This document shows positions 18,133-26,611 of a stretch of DNA of 64,000 nt, in pieces. The notes below the pieces were generated by a model that had not been told where the DNA came from, did not search any database, and saw only the letters and a program-made list of their open reading frames with translations. This stretch comes from Actinosynnema sp. ALI-1.44 (GTDB lineage: Bacteria > Actinomycetota > Actinomycetes > Mycobacteriales > Pseudonocardiaceae): assembly GCF_001984155.1 (NCBI RefSeq), contig NZ_MTQO01000045.1, positions 390,099 to 454,098 of the forward strand. The letters run 5' to 3'. Every line of letters begins with the position of its first letter. The first letter of the stretch is position 1. Made by a program: the position numbers and the translations under genes.

Positions 18133-18618
18133 TCAACCGGTCCACCAGCTGGTGCGGCGGAGCGCGCCGGACCAGCTGAACGAGAAGTGCACGTGATCGG
18201 TGTGCGGATCCGGGCCGAAGTAGGTCCGCCAGCCCTCGGCGGCGGCGTAGGCCCCCCAGATCCTGTTGTCCCAGATCATGTACATGATGCCGAACCGTCT
18301 GGCCATGGCGTGCTCGTTCCCGCAGGCATCGGCTTCCAGCAGCTGGTTGAGGACCGCGTCGACGGCGTGCCGTTGTGAGTCGGCCGCGATTCCCCAATCC
18401 CAGGCGCGGCCCTCCTTGTGTTCGCTGGTGCCCCTCGACCCACACGGTCTGGTGATGCCACGATCGACCGTGTCCGGGAACCTCGTCAGAATGATCGTGC
18501 GGAAGCCGACCACGCCGGGCTTGGGCACGGGGTGGCATATCCGCTGCTCGTCCAGCGCGGCGTAGTCGTCGATGTGCCCACTGACGTACGACCGTCGCGG
18601 GAACGTGAAAGACGTCAA
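18133..18618 (-). CDS. ARB_07466-like C-terminal-domain protein, no signal peptide
   Basis: Predicted 161 residues, last gene of the peptide-maturation operon. It matches a domain common at the C-terminus of secreted actinobacterial proteins of unknown role, with RRFGIMYMIWDNRIW and DPHTDHVHFSFSW typical of it. Here the usual signal peptide and N-terminal part are absent. The only sensible start is TTG 18618: GGGAG lies six bases upstream and the codon overlaps the S9 stop as TTGA, so translation is probably coupled. It could equally be a 5'-truncated remnant. HVH and the conserved Asp/His resemble metal-dependent peptidoglycan enzymes, but no activity is established. Confidence 0.55.
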   Translation of the reverse strand: MTSFTFPRRSYVSGHIDDYAALDEQRICHPVPKPGVVGFRTIILTRFPDTVDRGITRPCGSRGTSEHKEGRAWDWGIAADSQRHAVDAVLNQLLEADACGNEHAMARRFGIMYMIWDNRIWGAYAAAEGWRTYFGPDPHTDHVHFSFSWSGALRRTSWWTG

Positions 18619-20705
18619 CGGCTCTCCCAGTGACCACGCACCGTCTCGAGCAGGAAGGCGAGGAGCTCGGCCCGGAAGGACAGCTTGCCCAGATACGTCG
18701 CGGGCCCCTGGTGGGCACCATCGGACAGTTCCGCGCGCAGCAGGATTCGGTTGCCGTGGCTGTCGGCATGCCGGAGCGCGGCGACCCACTTGGCCGGCTT
18801 GTCCACCATCACCCTCGGGTCCCGGTACGTCGCCGTCACCAGCAGCGGAGGTCTCGGCGCGTCGGACACGCACTCATATGCGACGTAGGACCTCATGCAG
18901 TCGTATGTTGTCCGGTCGCGGGGGTCTCCGTACTCATCCCACTCGTTCGGCGTGAGCGGGATGCCGGGATCCAGCATGGAATTCAGGATGTCGACGGCAG
19001 GCGCCTCGGCGACCACGCCGGCCCACCGATCCGCGTAAGCGGTATAGACCGACGACACCACGATCCCTCCCGCGCACAGCCCCTCGCACACCACACCGTC
19101 AGGCGCCGCCCACCCCTCGGACACCAGGTGATCGCGCACGGCCACCAGGTCCGCGATGGAGTTCACCTTCTTATTGAGCCTCCCATCGAGCCACCACCTC
19201 CGGCCGCGCTCGCCGCCACCCCGCACATGAGCGATGGCACAGACGAAGCCCCGGTTCAGCAAACTCACGAGGACGGGGTCGAACGCCGGGTCCTTGGAGA
19301 CCTCATAGGCGCCATAGACGGAGATGTGGCACGGGTTGGTGCCGTCCGGCACCACGTCCGAACGGTGGGCGATCGTCACCGGCACCTCGACACCATCCGC
19401 GCTCCGGGCCCACAACCTGCTGGTGACATAGCGATCGGCGGAGTAGAACCGGGAATCGCCACGATGGACCACTCGGCGTTCACCCGACCGGAGATCGACG
19501 CTCCACCTGCGCGGCGGATGGATCATCGATTCCGAGATCACGTCCACATGGTGGCTCTCATAGGGTGTCTTGAGGTCGAGGAATATGTCGCCGGCGGCCG
19601 TGTCCGGACTCACCACGAAGGACCGGCCGCCCGGGATCACCACCTCGAGAAACTGCCGGGCGTCGTCCTGCCGGCAGGACAGCACCATTCCTTCGGAGAA
19701 CACGTCGACCCGGCTGATGCGAACTCCGTCCCTGGCAGGAACGACTTCCCGCCAGGCGGATCTGTCCGGGGAAGCCACGGGTGCGGCCATCACACGGAAC
19801 TCCGGCGCACCGTCGTTCGTCAGGATGATGAACTCCCCGCCGGACGCGCCTCTCACGTGCTCGACGAAGTACTGCAGACCTCGCCGCCGTTCCTTGATCA
19901 GCATGGGCCGACCGCCACTGGCGGTGGCCGGGATCACGCGCTGCTCCGAGGTGTCGCGGTTCGCCGACGACACCACCACCCAGTCCCTGCTCCTGGTCAG
20001 TCGCAAGTGGACATGATGGCTCCGCTCACGCTCCTCATGGACCAGCACCCCGGGACCGTCGTCACCCGGGCGGTATCGGTAGGCACGGAACGGCCGATTG
20101 CAGTCGTCGATCTCGGTGAAGTAGAACTCCCGCGAATCAGCGCTCCACGCGCTTCCGTAGTACGTCCGCTCGAACCGCACGTCCAGGTCCCGGCCGCTGC
20201 GCAGGTCCCGAAACCGCAGTACATACGCTTCGCCCCCGGTCGTGTCCACCGAGTACGCCAGCCACCGCCCGTCCGGGCTCGGTTCGCACAAGCCCAGACG
20301 GATGAACTCGCCGCCGGACGCCATCTCGTTCAGGTCGAGCGCGACCGTGGATGTGCCGTCACTCGTCCGTCGTTGTACGAGTCGCCTGTGGCGGCCGCCT
20401 TTCGGCACGCTCTCCATGGAGTACTCGTAGCACCCCAGTAGCCGAGGCGGTCCCGCGTACCCTGTGGGCGCGACGGTCAACGCTTCCGATACGAGGTCCC
20501 GAACCAGTTTCCTCGACCGCAGCGTCTGGCTGTCGTAGTACGAGCGCTCGTCACGCAGGTAGGCGACGAAGTCGGGGGCATCGTGATCCCGCATCCACGC
20601 GTACGGGTCGTTTCGTCGTTCGCCGTGCAGGTCGACGACATCGTCCACCCGTTTGGCGATGGGCGGGCCTGGGGACACGTTGTCCGTGTCTGTTCGGCTA
20701 TCCAC
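18615..20705 (-). CDS. S9 prolyl oligopeptidase/oligopeptidase B-like, Ser-to-Cys nucleophile
   Basis: A 696-residue two-domain serine-peptidase homologue: beta-propeller (about 60-420) and C-terminal alpha/beta-hydrolase. The nucleophile elbow, GxSxGG in the family, reads GLCAGG, so Cys544 (codon TGC at 19074-19076) replaces Ser. The acid and base are present as Asp629 (YRDPRV) and His665 (GAHQG). Start GTG 20705 has GGGAG upstream and overlaps the exporter gene by eight bases. In a peptide-maturation operon it may remove a leader, join ends, or have become a binding protein. No signal peptide, so it acts in the cytosol. Confidence 0.85.
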   Translation of the reverse strand: MDSRTDTDNVSPGPPIAKRVDDVVDLHGERRNDPYAWMRDHDAPDFVAYLRDERSYYDSQTLRSRKLVRDLVSEALTVAPTGYAGPPRLLGCYEYSMESVPKGGRHRRLVQRRTSDGTSTVALDLNEMASGGEFIRLGLCEPSPDGRWLAYSVDTTGGEAYVLRFRDLRSGRDLDVRFERTYYGSAWSADSREFYFTEIDDCNRPFRAYRYRPGDDGPGVLVHEERERSHHVHLRLTRSRDWVVVSSANRDTSEQRVIPATASGGRPMLIKERRRGLQYFVEHVRGASGGEFIILTNDGAPEFRVMAAPVASPDRSAWREVVPARDGVRISRVDVFSEGMVLSCRQDDARQFLEVVIPGGRSFVVSPDTAAGDIFLDLKTPYESHHVDVISESMIHPPRRWSVDLRSGERRVVHRGDSRFYSADRYVTSRLWARSADGVEVPVTIAHRSDVVPDGTNPCHISVYGAYEVSKDPAFDPVLVSLLNRGFVCAIAHVRGGGERGRRWWLDGRLNKKVNSIADLVAVRDHLVSEGWAAPDGVVCEGLCAGGIVVSSVYTAYADRWAGVVAEAPAVDILNSMLDPGIPLTPNEWDEYGDPRDRTTYDCMRSYVAYECVSDAPRPPLLVTATYRDPRVMVDKPAKWVAALRHADSHGNRILLRAELSDGAHQGPATYLGKLSFRAELLAFLLETVRGHWESR

Positions 20706-22014
20706 CGGCGGGTCTCCCTGTTCGATGCTGACGAGAATCCCCGTCAGCCGCCACCTCTCCACCGAACGTGCGCACACCCCGGACCAGGAATGGGAGGCCT
20801 GTGGTCAGCAGCAGTGCGGCCAGGCACACCACGCTCCCCGCCGGGATACCGATGAGGGCGACGACGGGCGCGGTCATGGCGAGCCCGACGGGCTCGAGGC
20901 CGAGTTGGCCGACGTAGTCCACCGAGACGACCCTCGCGAGTGCCTGTTCCGGCACCCTGCGCTGCAGTGCACTCGTCCACAGCACGGCGAAGATCGTTCC
21001 CCCCGCCCCCGACACCATGGCGCTTCCCATCAGCAGCGGCACTGGGAGGTGGAAAACCAGTACCAGCAGGGTAGGCAACGACGTCAGCATGCTGAGGAGC
21101 GCAACGGTGCCCGGCTCCCGCGGAGTCCAGCGTGCGACGAGGAAGGCGCCGGCCAGCGAGCCGACCGACTGCAACGCCAGAATGACCCCGTAGGCGTCCA
21201 GCGCACCGTAGTCGCGCAACGCCAGAGGCACCAGAATGGTCATGGGCGCGTGGACTAGCAGTACCTGCGACCCACCCTGGATGATCACCGTCGCCACCCA
21301 CGGCCGGTCCCGGAGGACTCTCACGGTCTCCGACCCGCCCCGAAGGAGCGTGGGCTTCGGTGTCCGATCGTCCCCGGTCGCGCCTTCGCGAGGCCTGCCG
21401 GTCCGGATCGTCAGCAGGATCACGGCGGAGACGACGAAGGTCACGCCGTCGATGGCGAACGCGATGCGTGGATCGAACGCCGCCGCCAGCACACCTCCGA
21501 GTGGCGGTCCGACGAGCGTCCCGACCTTGGCGGTCATGACGTTGAGCGCGTTGGCCGGCTGCAGATCCTCATCGGGCACCAGTGACGGCAACAGTGCCCG
21601 CGCCGCCGGCGTGAACATCGCCGCACCCGCTCCCATGGCGAGAGCGAGCAGCACGAACACGGGCAGGCCGATGAAGGGCGCCAGCAACGCGAACCCGAAC
21701 GCGGCACCTGCACGCAACAGATCGGACGCCGCCATCACCCTCGTACGACGCATGCGGTCCGCGAGGTAGCCACCCACCAGGACAAGTCCTATGAGGCCGA
21801 TGCTCTGCGCACTCAGCACCACACCGAGTTGCACGCCGTTCCCGTCCTGGGACAGGAGCAGCAACGTGAGTGCGACCGGTGAGATGCCATTGCCGAGTGC
21901 GCTGAGCGCTTGCCCCACCCACAGTTTCCGGAAGTCCTGATGCCGGAGCGGTGAGAAGACGCGTGCGACGCTCTCCAGCCTACTCAGTGTCCTCCCCCCT
22001 TGTCCCGAACACAT
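20698..22014 (-). CDS. MFS exporter of the peptide cluster
   Basis: A 12-helix major facilitator of the EntS/MFS_3 type, about 438 residues, with FRKLWVGQALSALGNGI at the first helix and the motif A loop GGYLADRMRRTRV. In this operon it is the likely exporter of the mature product. The start is uncertain: ATG 22014 has no ribosome-binding site, while CTG 21987 is preceded by GGGGGGAGG and overlaps the upstream stop as CTGA, which would give a 429-residue protein better fitting the family. The downstream S9 gene starts within its last codons. Confidence 0.85.
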   Translation of the reverse strand: MCSGQGGRTLSRLESVARVFSPLRHQDFRKLWVGQALSALGNGISPVALTLLLLSQDGNGVQLGVVLSAQSIGLIGLVLVGGYLADRMRRTRVMAASDLLRAGAAFGFALLAPFIGLPVFVLLALAMGAGAAMFTPAARALLPSLVPDEDLQPANALNVMTAKVGTLVGPPLGGVLAAAFDPRIAFAIDGVTFVVSAVILLTIRTGRPREGATGDDRTPKPTLLRGGSETVRVLRDRPWVATVIIQGGSQVLLVHAPMTILVPLALRDYGALDAYGVILALQSVGSLAGAFLVARWTPREPGTVALLSMLTSLPTLLVLVFHLPVPLLMGSAMVSGAGGTIFAVLWTSALQRRVPEQALARVVSVDYVGQLGLEPVGLAMTAPVVALIGIPAGSVVCLAALLLTTGLPFLVRGVRTFGGEVAADGDSRQHRTGRPAGG

Positions 22015-22838
22015 CGGATACCGATGCCCAGGGAGCACCACCACGGCGGATGGTGTCCCCGCTCCGCGGCACGCAGCGAGAAACCGAAGTAGCCGAACGA
22101 CCCACCACGGCATACCTTGTCGCCCGGAGGCACCCCGTCACCGTTGCGGGCGTATGGCGAACCGGCGTACAGGCGGTAGTCGTCGGCACACCATTCCCAG
22201 ATGTTTCCCGCCATGTCGAGGATCCCGTAGGGCGACGCACCCTCGGGAAAGCTCCCGACAGGTGTCGTCAAACAACGACTCTGCCACGGCCGCGCTCCGT
22301 TGAAGCTTTCCAGCCAGTCGGCGAGGTCGGTGATCTCGCGACCCAGCCAGTAGTCGGCGCTGTTGCAGAGACCCTGCCGGAACTCCTCTCCCCAGGGAAA
22401 CCGCCGTTCGTCCGTGCCCCTGGCCGCCTTCTCCCATTCCACTTCGGTGGGAAGTCGCATGCCTGCCCACCGCGCGTAGGCATCCGCCTCCCACCACGTC
22501 ACACCGACGACCGGGTGCTCGTCCCGGGCCCACTCCTCCCACCGCGGGTCTTCCCAGAACATCGGCCGACGACGCCGTACGGTCGACAACCAGCGGCGGC
22601 CGCCGGGCGACCACCAGCGCTCGTCGCCGTAGCCGTTCGCGGACACGAACAGCCGGTACTGGGAGTTGGTCACGGGTACGCGGCAGACGTCCACCGCGTC
22701 GACCCACACCGTCTCGGCACCCACTTCGTGCCGGAACCAGTCGGCCGACATGCCGCGGTAGCGGCTACGCAGCCATGCCAGTTCGTGCGTCGTGGAACCC
22801 CTCGTGTACGTGCCGGCGGGCACCGTTACCTTGTCCAC
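21984..22838 (-). CDS. FGE/SUMF1-like (EgtB-type) domain protein lacking catalytic cysteines
   Basis: About 284 residues of the formylglycine-generating-enzyme fold: PAGTYTRGS at the start, VTNSQYRLFV, PVVGVTWWEADAYARWAG, RLPTEVEWEKAARG, NIWEWCADDY and GIRCVR. True FGEs bind copper through two cysteines in a GGS-x-x-C....C segment near the C-terminus; here that segment reads GGSFGYFGFSLRAAERGHH with neither cysteine. It is therefore more like EgtB/PvdO-type or carbohydrate-binding relatives. GTG 22838 lies seven bases after the radical SAM stop. Probable tailoring or substrate-binding role in peptide maturation, unproven. Confidence 0.8.
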   Translation of the reverse strand: MDKVTVPAGTYTRGSTTHELAWLRSRYRGMSADWFRHEVGAETVWVDAVDVCRVPVTNSQYRLFVSANGYGDERWWSPGGRRWLSTVRRRRPMFWEDPRWEEWARDEHPVVGVTWWEADAYARWAGMRLPTEVEWEKAARGTDERRFPWGEEFRQGLCNSADYWLGREITDLADWLESFNGARPWQSRCLTTPVGSFPEGASPYGILDMAGNIWEWCADDYRLYAGSPYARNGDGVPPGDKVCRGGSFGYFGFSLRAAERGHHPPWWCSLGIGIRCVRDKGGGH

Positions 22839-22845
22839 CGCGGAG

Positions 22846-24309
22846 CTACCGGGACCTTGCCGACCGCAGTCCGACCTGGCCGAGCGAGATGAACGTCGTC
22901 GAACCCCGGGTGGGCTTCGGCGGGCTGGCACTCGCAGCGAGCTCCTCGCTCGTCAGTGGCCGCATCCCGAGTGCCTCGAGTTCGGTACGAAAGCGCACGA
23001 GGTGCCTCTTGAAGTGAAACTCCGCCAGGTACTGCTTCGTGCAGAACCGTAGGTCGTGGCGTCCGGTGCGCACTGCCGACTCGTACGCACATCCTCCCGC
23101 GCAGACGGGTATGTACGCACACTCCTCCTCATAGCAGTCCGTCAGGCGTTTCGCCGCGTTCATCTGTTCGTCGTACGCGGCGGTGTCGTACTCCTCCTCG
23201 AACACGGTGCCGACGGCGTAGTCCTTCCGGCCGACGAAGCTGATGCACTTGTAGATCTCGCCTTCCGGACCGATGAGCACACCGTGTTCGGACGAGAACA
23301 TGCACGGCGTCGTGTGTGCCGTGTCGCTGGACACGGCGATGTCGCGTTCTCGTGCCTGGAGCATGAGTTGCACGTACGCGTCGGCCAACTCGACACTCTC
23401 CGGGGGAATCGGCAGTCCCTTGTCGTGCGCGACCTTGCTGTCCGGGAACTGGTAGGCGATCGCCTCCAGTTTGACGTTGACCCGGTCAGCGAGACCCTCG
23501 TGGTGCAGAGTGTCGAACAGGTCCGCGATGAACTCCCTGTTCTGCCGGTCGAAGTTCACCTTGACCGTGACGTTCCTGATGTGTCGCACCGCGATCTTGA
23601 TGGCCGACAGTGACTCGTCGAACGACGGTTGCCCCCGGTGCCCGACACGCCGCTTGTCATGGATCTCGGCCGGCCCGTCGAGAGAGATCTGGATCTGCGT
23701 CAACTTCCGCGCGGCGAGCTCCCGCGCCAGGTCGTCGGTGAGCAGCAGCCCGTTGGACGAACAGTAGAACTCACCTCGCGCACCGTGTCGTTCGGTCAGC
23801 CGGGCGAACCCGTCCATGATGGCGAACAGAATCTTCGGCACCATCAACGGTTCACCCCCGAACAGGCCAGGGTAGATCTCCCTGATGCCGTCTCTGGTGA
23901 TACGGCGTTCCATCCAGCGCAGGCATCCGTCGACCACGTCGGGAGTCATCGTCTTGCCGCGCACGCCTGACTCGTAGCAGTAAGTACAGGCGATGTTGCA
24001 CCCGGAGGTCACGGCGAGCAGGGGAAGGATCCGGCCCGGATTGCGGCGTTGCCGGTCGAACGTCGCCTGGAAGCGCGCCGCTTGGTCCTCCTCGGTGGGC
24101 ACGATGATGCGGTCCTTGGCCAATCGGTCGATCGCGGCCCTCACGTCACCCGCGCTGTCGCTCGAGACCATGCCCGCCATGATGCGCCGCCAGTCGGCGT
24201 CCCGGACGGTCATGCACTTCGAGGTCTCGGTGTTGAAGATCAGGTTGTGCGACGGGAGGTCCCGGTCGCCGAGGTTGCGCACGACAGTGAACTGGCTCAG
24301 TTTCCACAC
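22846..24309 (-). CDS. radical SAM-SPASM peptide maturase
   Basis: A 487-residue enzyme. The [4Fe-4S]-SAM motif CNIACTYC has Cys104, Cys108 and Cys111, followed by a GGEP motif (GLFGGEPLM). A SPASM domain with cysteines at 336, 355, 392, 397, 403, 407 and 423 would hold auxiliary clusters. The N-terminal ~90 residues (HNLIFNTETSKCMTV) resemble the substrate-recognition extension seen in RiPP radical SAM enzymes. Such enzymes make thioether, C-C or epimerised residues in peptides. GTG 24309 overlaps the 61-aa gene by 13 bases, so the two proteins are probably made together. Confidence 0.9.
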   Translation of the reverse strand: MWKLSQFTVVRNLGDRDLPSHNLIFNTETSKCMTVRDADWRRIMAGMVSSDSAGDVRAAIDRLAKDRIIVPTEEDQAARFQATFDRQRRNPGRILPLLAVTSGCNIACTYCYESGVRGKTMTPDVVDGCLRWMERRITRDGIREIYPGLFGGEPLMVPKILFAIMDGFARLTERHGARGEFYCSSNGLLLTDDLARELAARKLTQIQISLDGPAEIHDKRRVGHRGQPSFDESLSAIKIAVRHIRNVTVKVNFDRQNREFIADLFDTLHHEGLADRVNVKLEAIAYQFPDSKVAHDKGLPIPPESVELADAYVQLMLQARERDIAVSSDTAHTTPCMFSSEHGVLIGPEGEIYKCISFVGRKDYAVGTVFEEEYDTAAYDEQMNAAKRLTDCYEEECAYIPVCAGGCAYESAVRTGRHDLRFCTKQYLAEFHFKRHLVRFRTELEALGMRPLTSEELAASASPPKPTRGSTTFISLGQVGLRSARSR

Positions 24310-24482
24310 GACAGCTCGCCTCCGTCCGTGGTACGCAGTCGAAAGGAATCGATCTCGACAGGCTCGCCGTCACACTCGAGTTGTACGACGCGCAAGATCG
24401 CACGAAGGCGCTCCGCGATCAGGTCACCCAACGCGGCTTCGGACACCGCACTCGATTCCGTTGAACTCTCCGCTTCACTCAT
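24297..24482 (-). CDS. small protein with shared ~35-residue module (partner or precursor)
   Basis: 61 residues; ATG with a perfect GGAGGAAG site, overlapping the M1-type gene before it and the radical SAM gene after it. A Ser/Glu/Ala-rich N-terminus (1-17) precedes the module LRAILRVVQLECDGEP and VEIDSFRLR (about 18-50), then a short tail ending SCGN. The same module is in the 78-aa protein and in the N-terminus of the PDZ-radical SAM protein. Fusion to an enzyme in one case favours a recognition/partner role, but a precursor peptide whose core is the short tail cannot be excluded. Confidence 0.7.
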   Translation of the reverse strand: MSEAESSTESSAVSEAALGDLIAERLRAILRVVQLECDGEPVEIDSFRLRTTDGGELSCGN

Positions 24483-26592
24483 GTCTTCCTCCAGTCGGAC
24501 CGTCCACCGGCGACATCGCGAACAACCGGGAGTCAGGATCGACCGTGACCCGAACGGGTTCCGCGTCCAGCCGGACGGTCAGCCAGCCGACACCGGCGTC
24601 GACGTCGACGTCGTGGCGCACCGTTGTGCCTGTGGCGTCCTCGATCTCCACCACCACCGGTACGCCGCAGGTATGGGTGCCTCGCAGTGTTGTCTCGACC
24701 GTCGTTTCGATCCCCCTCCGTGATCTCCGTGTCGCCACGTCGCCAACGGCCGGCTCGAGCACGCCGTCCGCGTGCACCCACTGGTTCACGAACCACCGGA
24801 CAGAGCTGCCGTGAAACCAGCTCGCGAGCGCGAAGAAGGTGTACGTGTCGAGCTCGTGGCGGCTGCCGTACTCGAAGGCCGCGCGAAGGAGCTCGCCGAA
24901 GGCGGTCTCCCCCAGGAGTTGCCGCAGCATGCCCATGACGAACCCACCCTTGACCCGCAGGGCGAACATGGCGACGGTGTCGGTCCGTCCGGCCAGCCGA
25001 TCCATGCCGTGGCGTGCCGACACACCGCCGTCGACGTCCCTCAGTGCCGCCAGCGCACGCGCCCGGTACCCGCGGTGCTCTCCGCGATCCTCGAGCAGAT
25101 GATGTGTGTACTCCGCGAGAGCCTCGCCGAGCCAGTGGTTCTCCGGCGTGAAGCGGGCCTTGACGCCCCACCACAGGTGTCCGACCTCGTGCGCGATCTG
25201 CCTGATCTGGACGGCGTCCCTGGCCAGACCCGAAGCGATCCGGAGGTAGTTCTGCCTGGCGTACGCATACCGGGACCTCGGACGGTCGACCACGACGATC
25301 GGCGGGATCGGCAGCGGGCACAACAACTCGCTCCAGCACTCCGCCGCACGCGATGCCCAGCGCGCCGCCGCGCCGAACAGCAGATCCTCGCGGGAGCTCA
25401 CCACGGTGACCCGCGACGGCGTCCGTCCGCCGGTGAGCGTCGCCCTGTCCGTACCCCGAGTCGCCAGGACTCCGACGGTCCCCGGTCTGTCCTCGGTTGT
25501 GCCGACCCGCAGGACGTACCCGGGAGGAGCGTCGAGCCGGACGTCCCAACGCAGCGGAACCGGAGGTACCGGGAGCGGCAGCCACCCGGAGATCCCGTCG
25601 AGTTCCATCTCCGTCGGTGACAGGTGTACCGCCGGCGGAAGCGGCACACCACGCAGCCGGATCCGAACCTCGTCGTCACCACCTGCCGTGTCCGGGAGGT
25701 TGACCAGGACGGCGGGTGCGACGACAAAAACCCCGGAACCCCGGGGATCGAACTCGGCGGTACTGGCGATCTCACCGTCCATCCGGATGTCGTAGCCCGC
25801 GTTCACCGCGATCGCCTGTTGCCGGTAACCACTCGGGAACTTCAGGCGAACCGCCAGATCCACGGTGCCGGGAGAGACCGTTCCCCGGACGACCGCTCGG
25901 CCGGCTGGCGGTGTCCGCAGGACGTCTTCCCATCCCGGGACGGACGCCAGGCACTGCCGGCGAAGACGGGCGCGGGACAGCATGTCTGTGGCCAGCGACG
26001 GGTTTCCGGACCGGGACAGGACGCGGGACAGGATGACGAACGGCTCGTGCTTGTGGGGCGCGCGCCGGATCGCCTCGCCCAACAAGGCCCACGCCCGCAC
26101 GGGATCGGCTTCCGCGCCCGCGCTCACCAGGTTGACCAGGGCGTCACCGTCGACGGGATCGATGCGGGCCGCCTGGTGGAACCGCTCGATCGCTTCGCCC
26201 TTCCGCCCCGCACGCCACAGCACCACCCCTTCGGCGTTCAGTGCCCGGCTGCGCCCGGGTCCGGTCCGTCCGACCCGCCCCAGTCTTGCCAGGCCGGCCG
26301 CGATCGCGCCTTGCTCGGCGAGCACCCTGCCCATCATGTAGTCGATCTCGTCATCCGGAGCACCTTCTCGGCACGCGCGGTTCAACCACGTCGCGCCGTC
26401 GCCGATCTCGCCCAGTGACAGCAACGCACTCGCCACCTTCAGCTCCACCGTCCCGGCCGGGAGGGCATCGGCAGGCAGGCTCTGCCAGAGCATGGCCGCC
26501 TGTCTGTAGAGACCGTCCACATGCCACGCCTCGGCCAGGGCGGCTGCGGCGGCACGGTCGGGTACGTCGATGAACCGCTGCTCGGTGGTCAT
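24475..26592 (-). CDS. TPR + M1-type (gluzincin) metallopeptidase
   Basis: 705 residues. The first ~210 residues are TPR-like helices (ALNAEGVVLWRAGRKGEAIE, then A..IDP). A beta-rich middle is followed by a gluzincin domain with HEVGH (468-472) and the third ligand Glu490 in WLGEALAEY. The spacing of 17 residues after the second His is one shorter than in classical M1 enzymes, and no GxMEN exopeptidase motif is visible, so it may be an endopeptidase or have a narrowed substrate. ATG 26592 is 19 bases after the radical SAM stop. Leader removal from a modified peptide is the obvious hypothesis. No signal peptide. Confidence 0.8.
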   Translation of the reverse strand: MTTEQRFIDVPDRAAAAALAEAWHVDGLYRQAAMLWQSLPADALPAGTVELKVASALLSLGEIGDGATWLNRACREGAPDDEIDYMMGRVLAEQGAIAAGLARLGRVGRTGPGRSRALNAEGVVLWRAGRKGEAIERFHQAARIDPVDGDALVNLVSAGAEADPVRAWALLGEAIRRAPHKHEPFVILSRVLSRSGNPSLATDMLSRARLRRQCLASVPGWEDVLRTPPAGRAVVRGTVSPGTVDLAVRLKFPSGYRQQAIAVNAGYDIRMDGEIASTAEFDPRGSGVFVVAPAVLVNLPDTAGGDDEVRIRLRGVPLPPAVHLSPTEMELDGISGWLPLPVPPVPLRWDVRLDAPPGYVLRVGTTEDRPGTVGVLATRGTDRATLTGGRTPSRVTVVSSREDLLFGAAARWASRAAECWSELLCPLPIPPIVVVDRPRSRYAYARQNYLRIASGLARDAVQIRQIAHEVGHLWWGVKARFTPENHWLGEALAEYTHHLLEDRGEHRGYRARALAALRDVDGGVSARHGMDRLAGRTDTVAMFALRVKGGFVMGMLRQLLGETAFGELLRAAFEYGSRHELDTYTFFALASWFHGSSVRWFVNQWVHADGVLEPAVGDVATRRSRRGIETTVETTLRGTHTCGVPVVVEIEDATGTTVRHDVDVDAGVGWLTVRLDAEPVRVTVDPDSRLFAMSPVDGPTGGRHE

Positions 26593-26611
26593 GGGGGAAG
26601 CACGATGTGCG

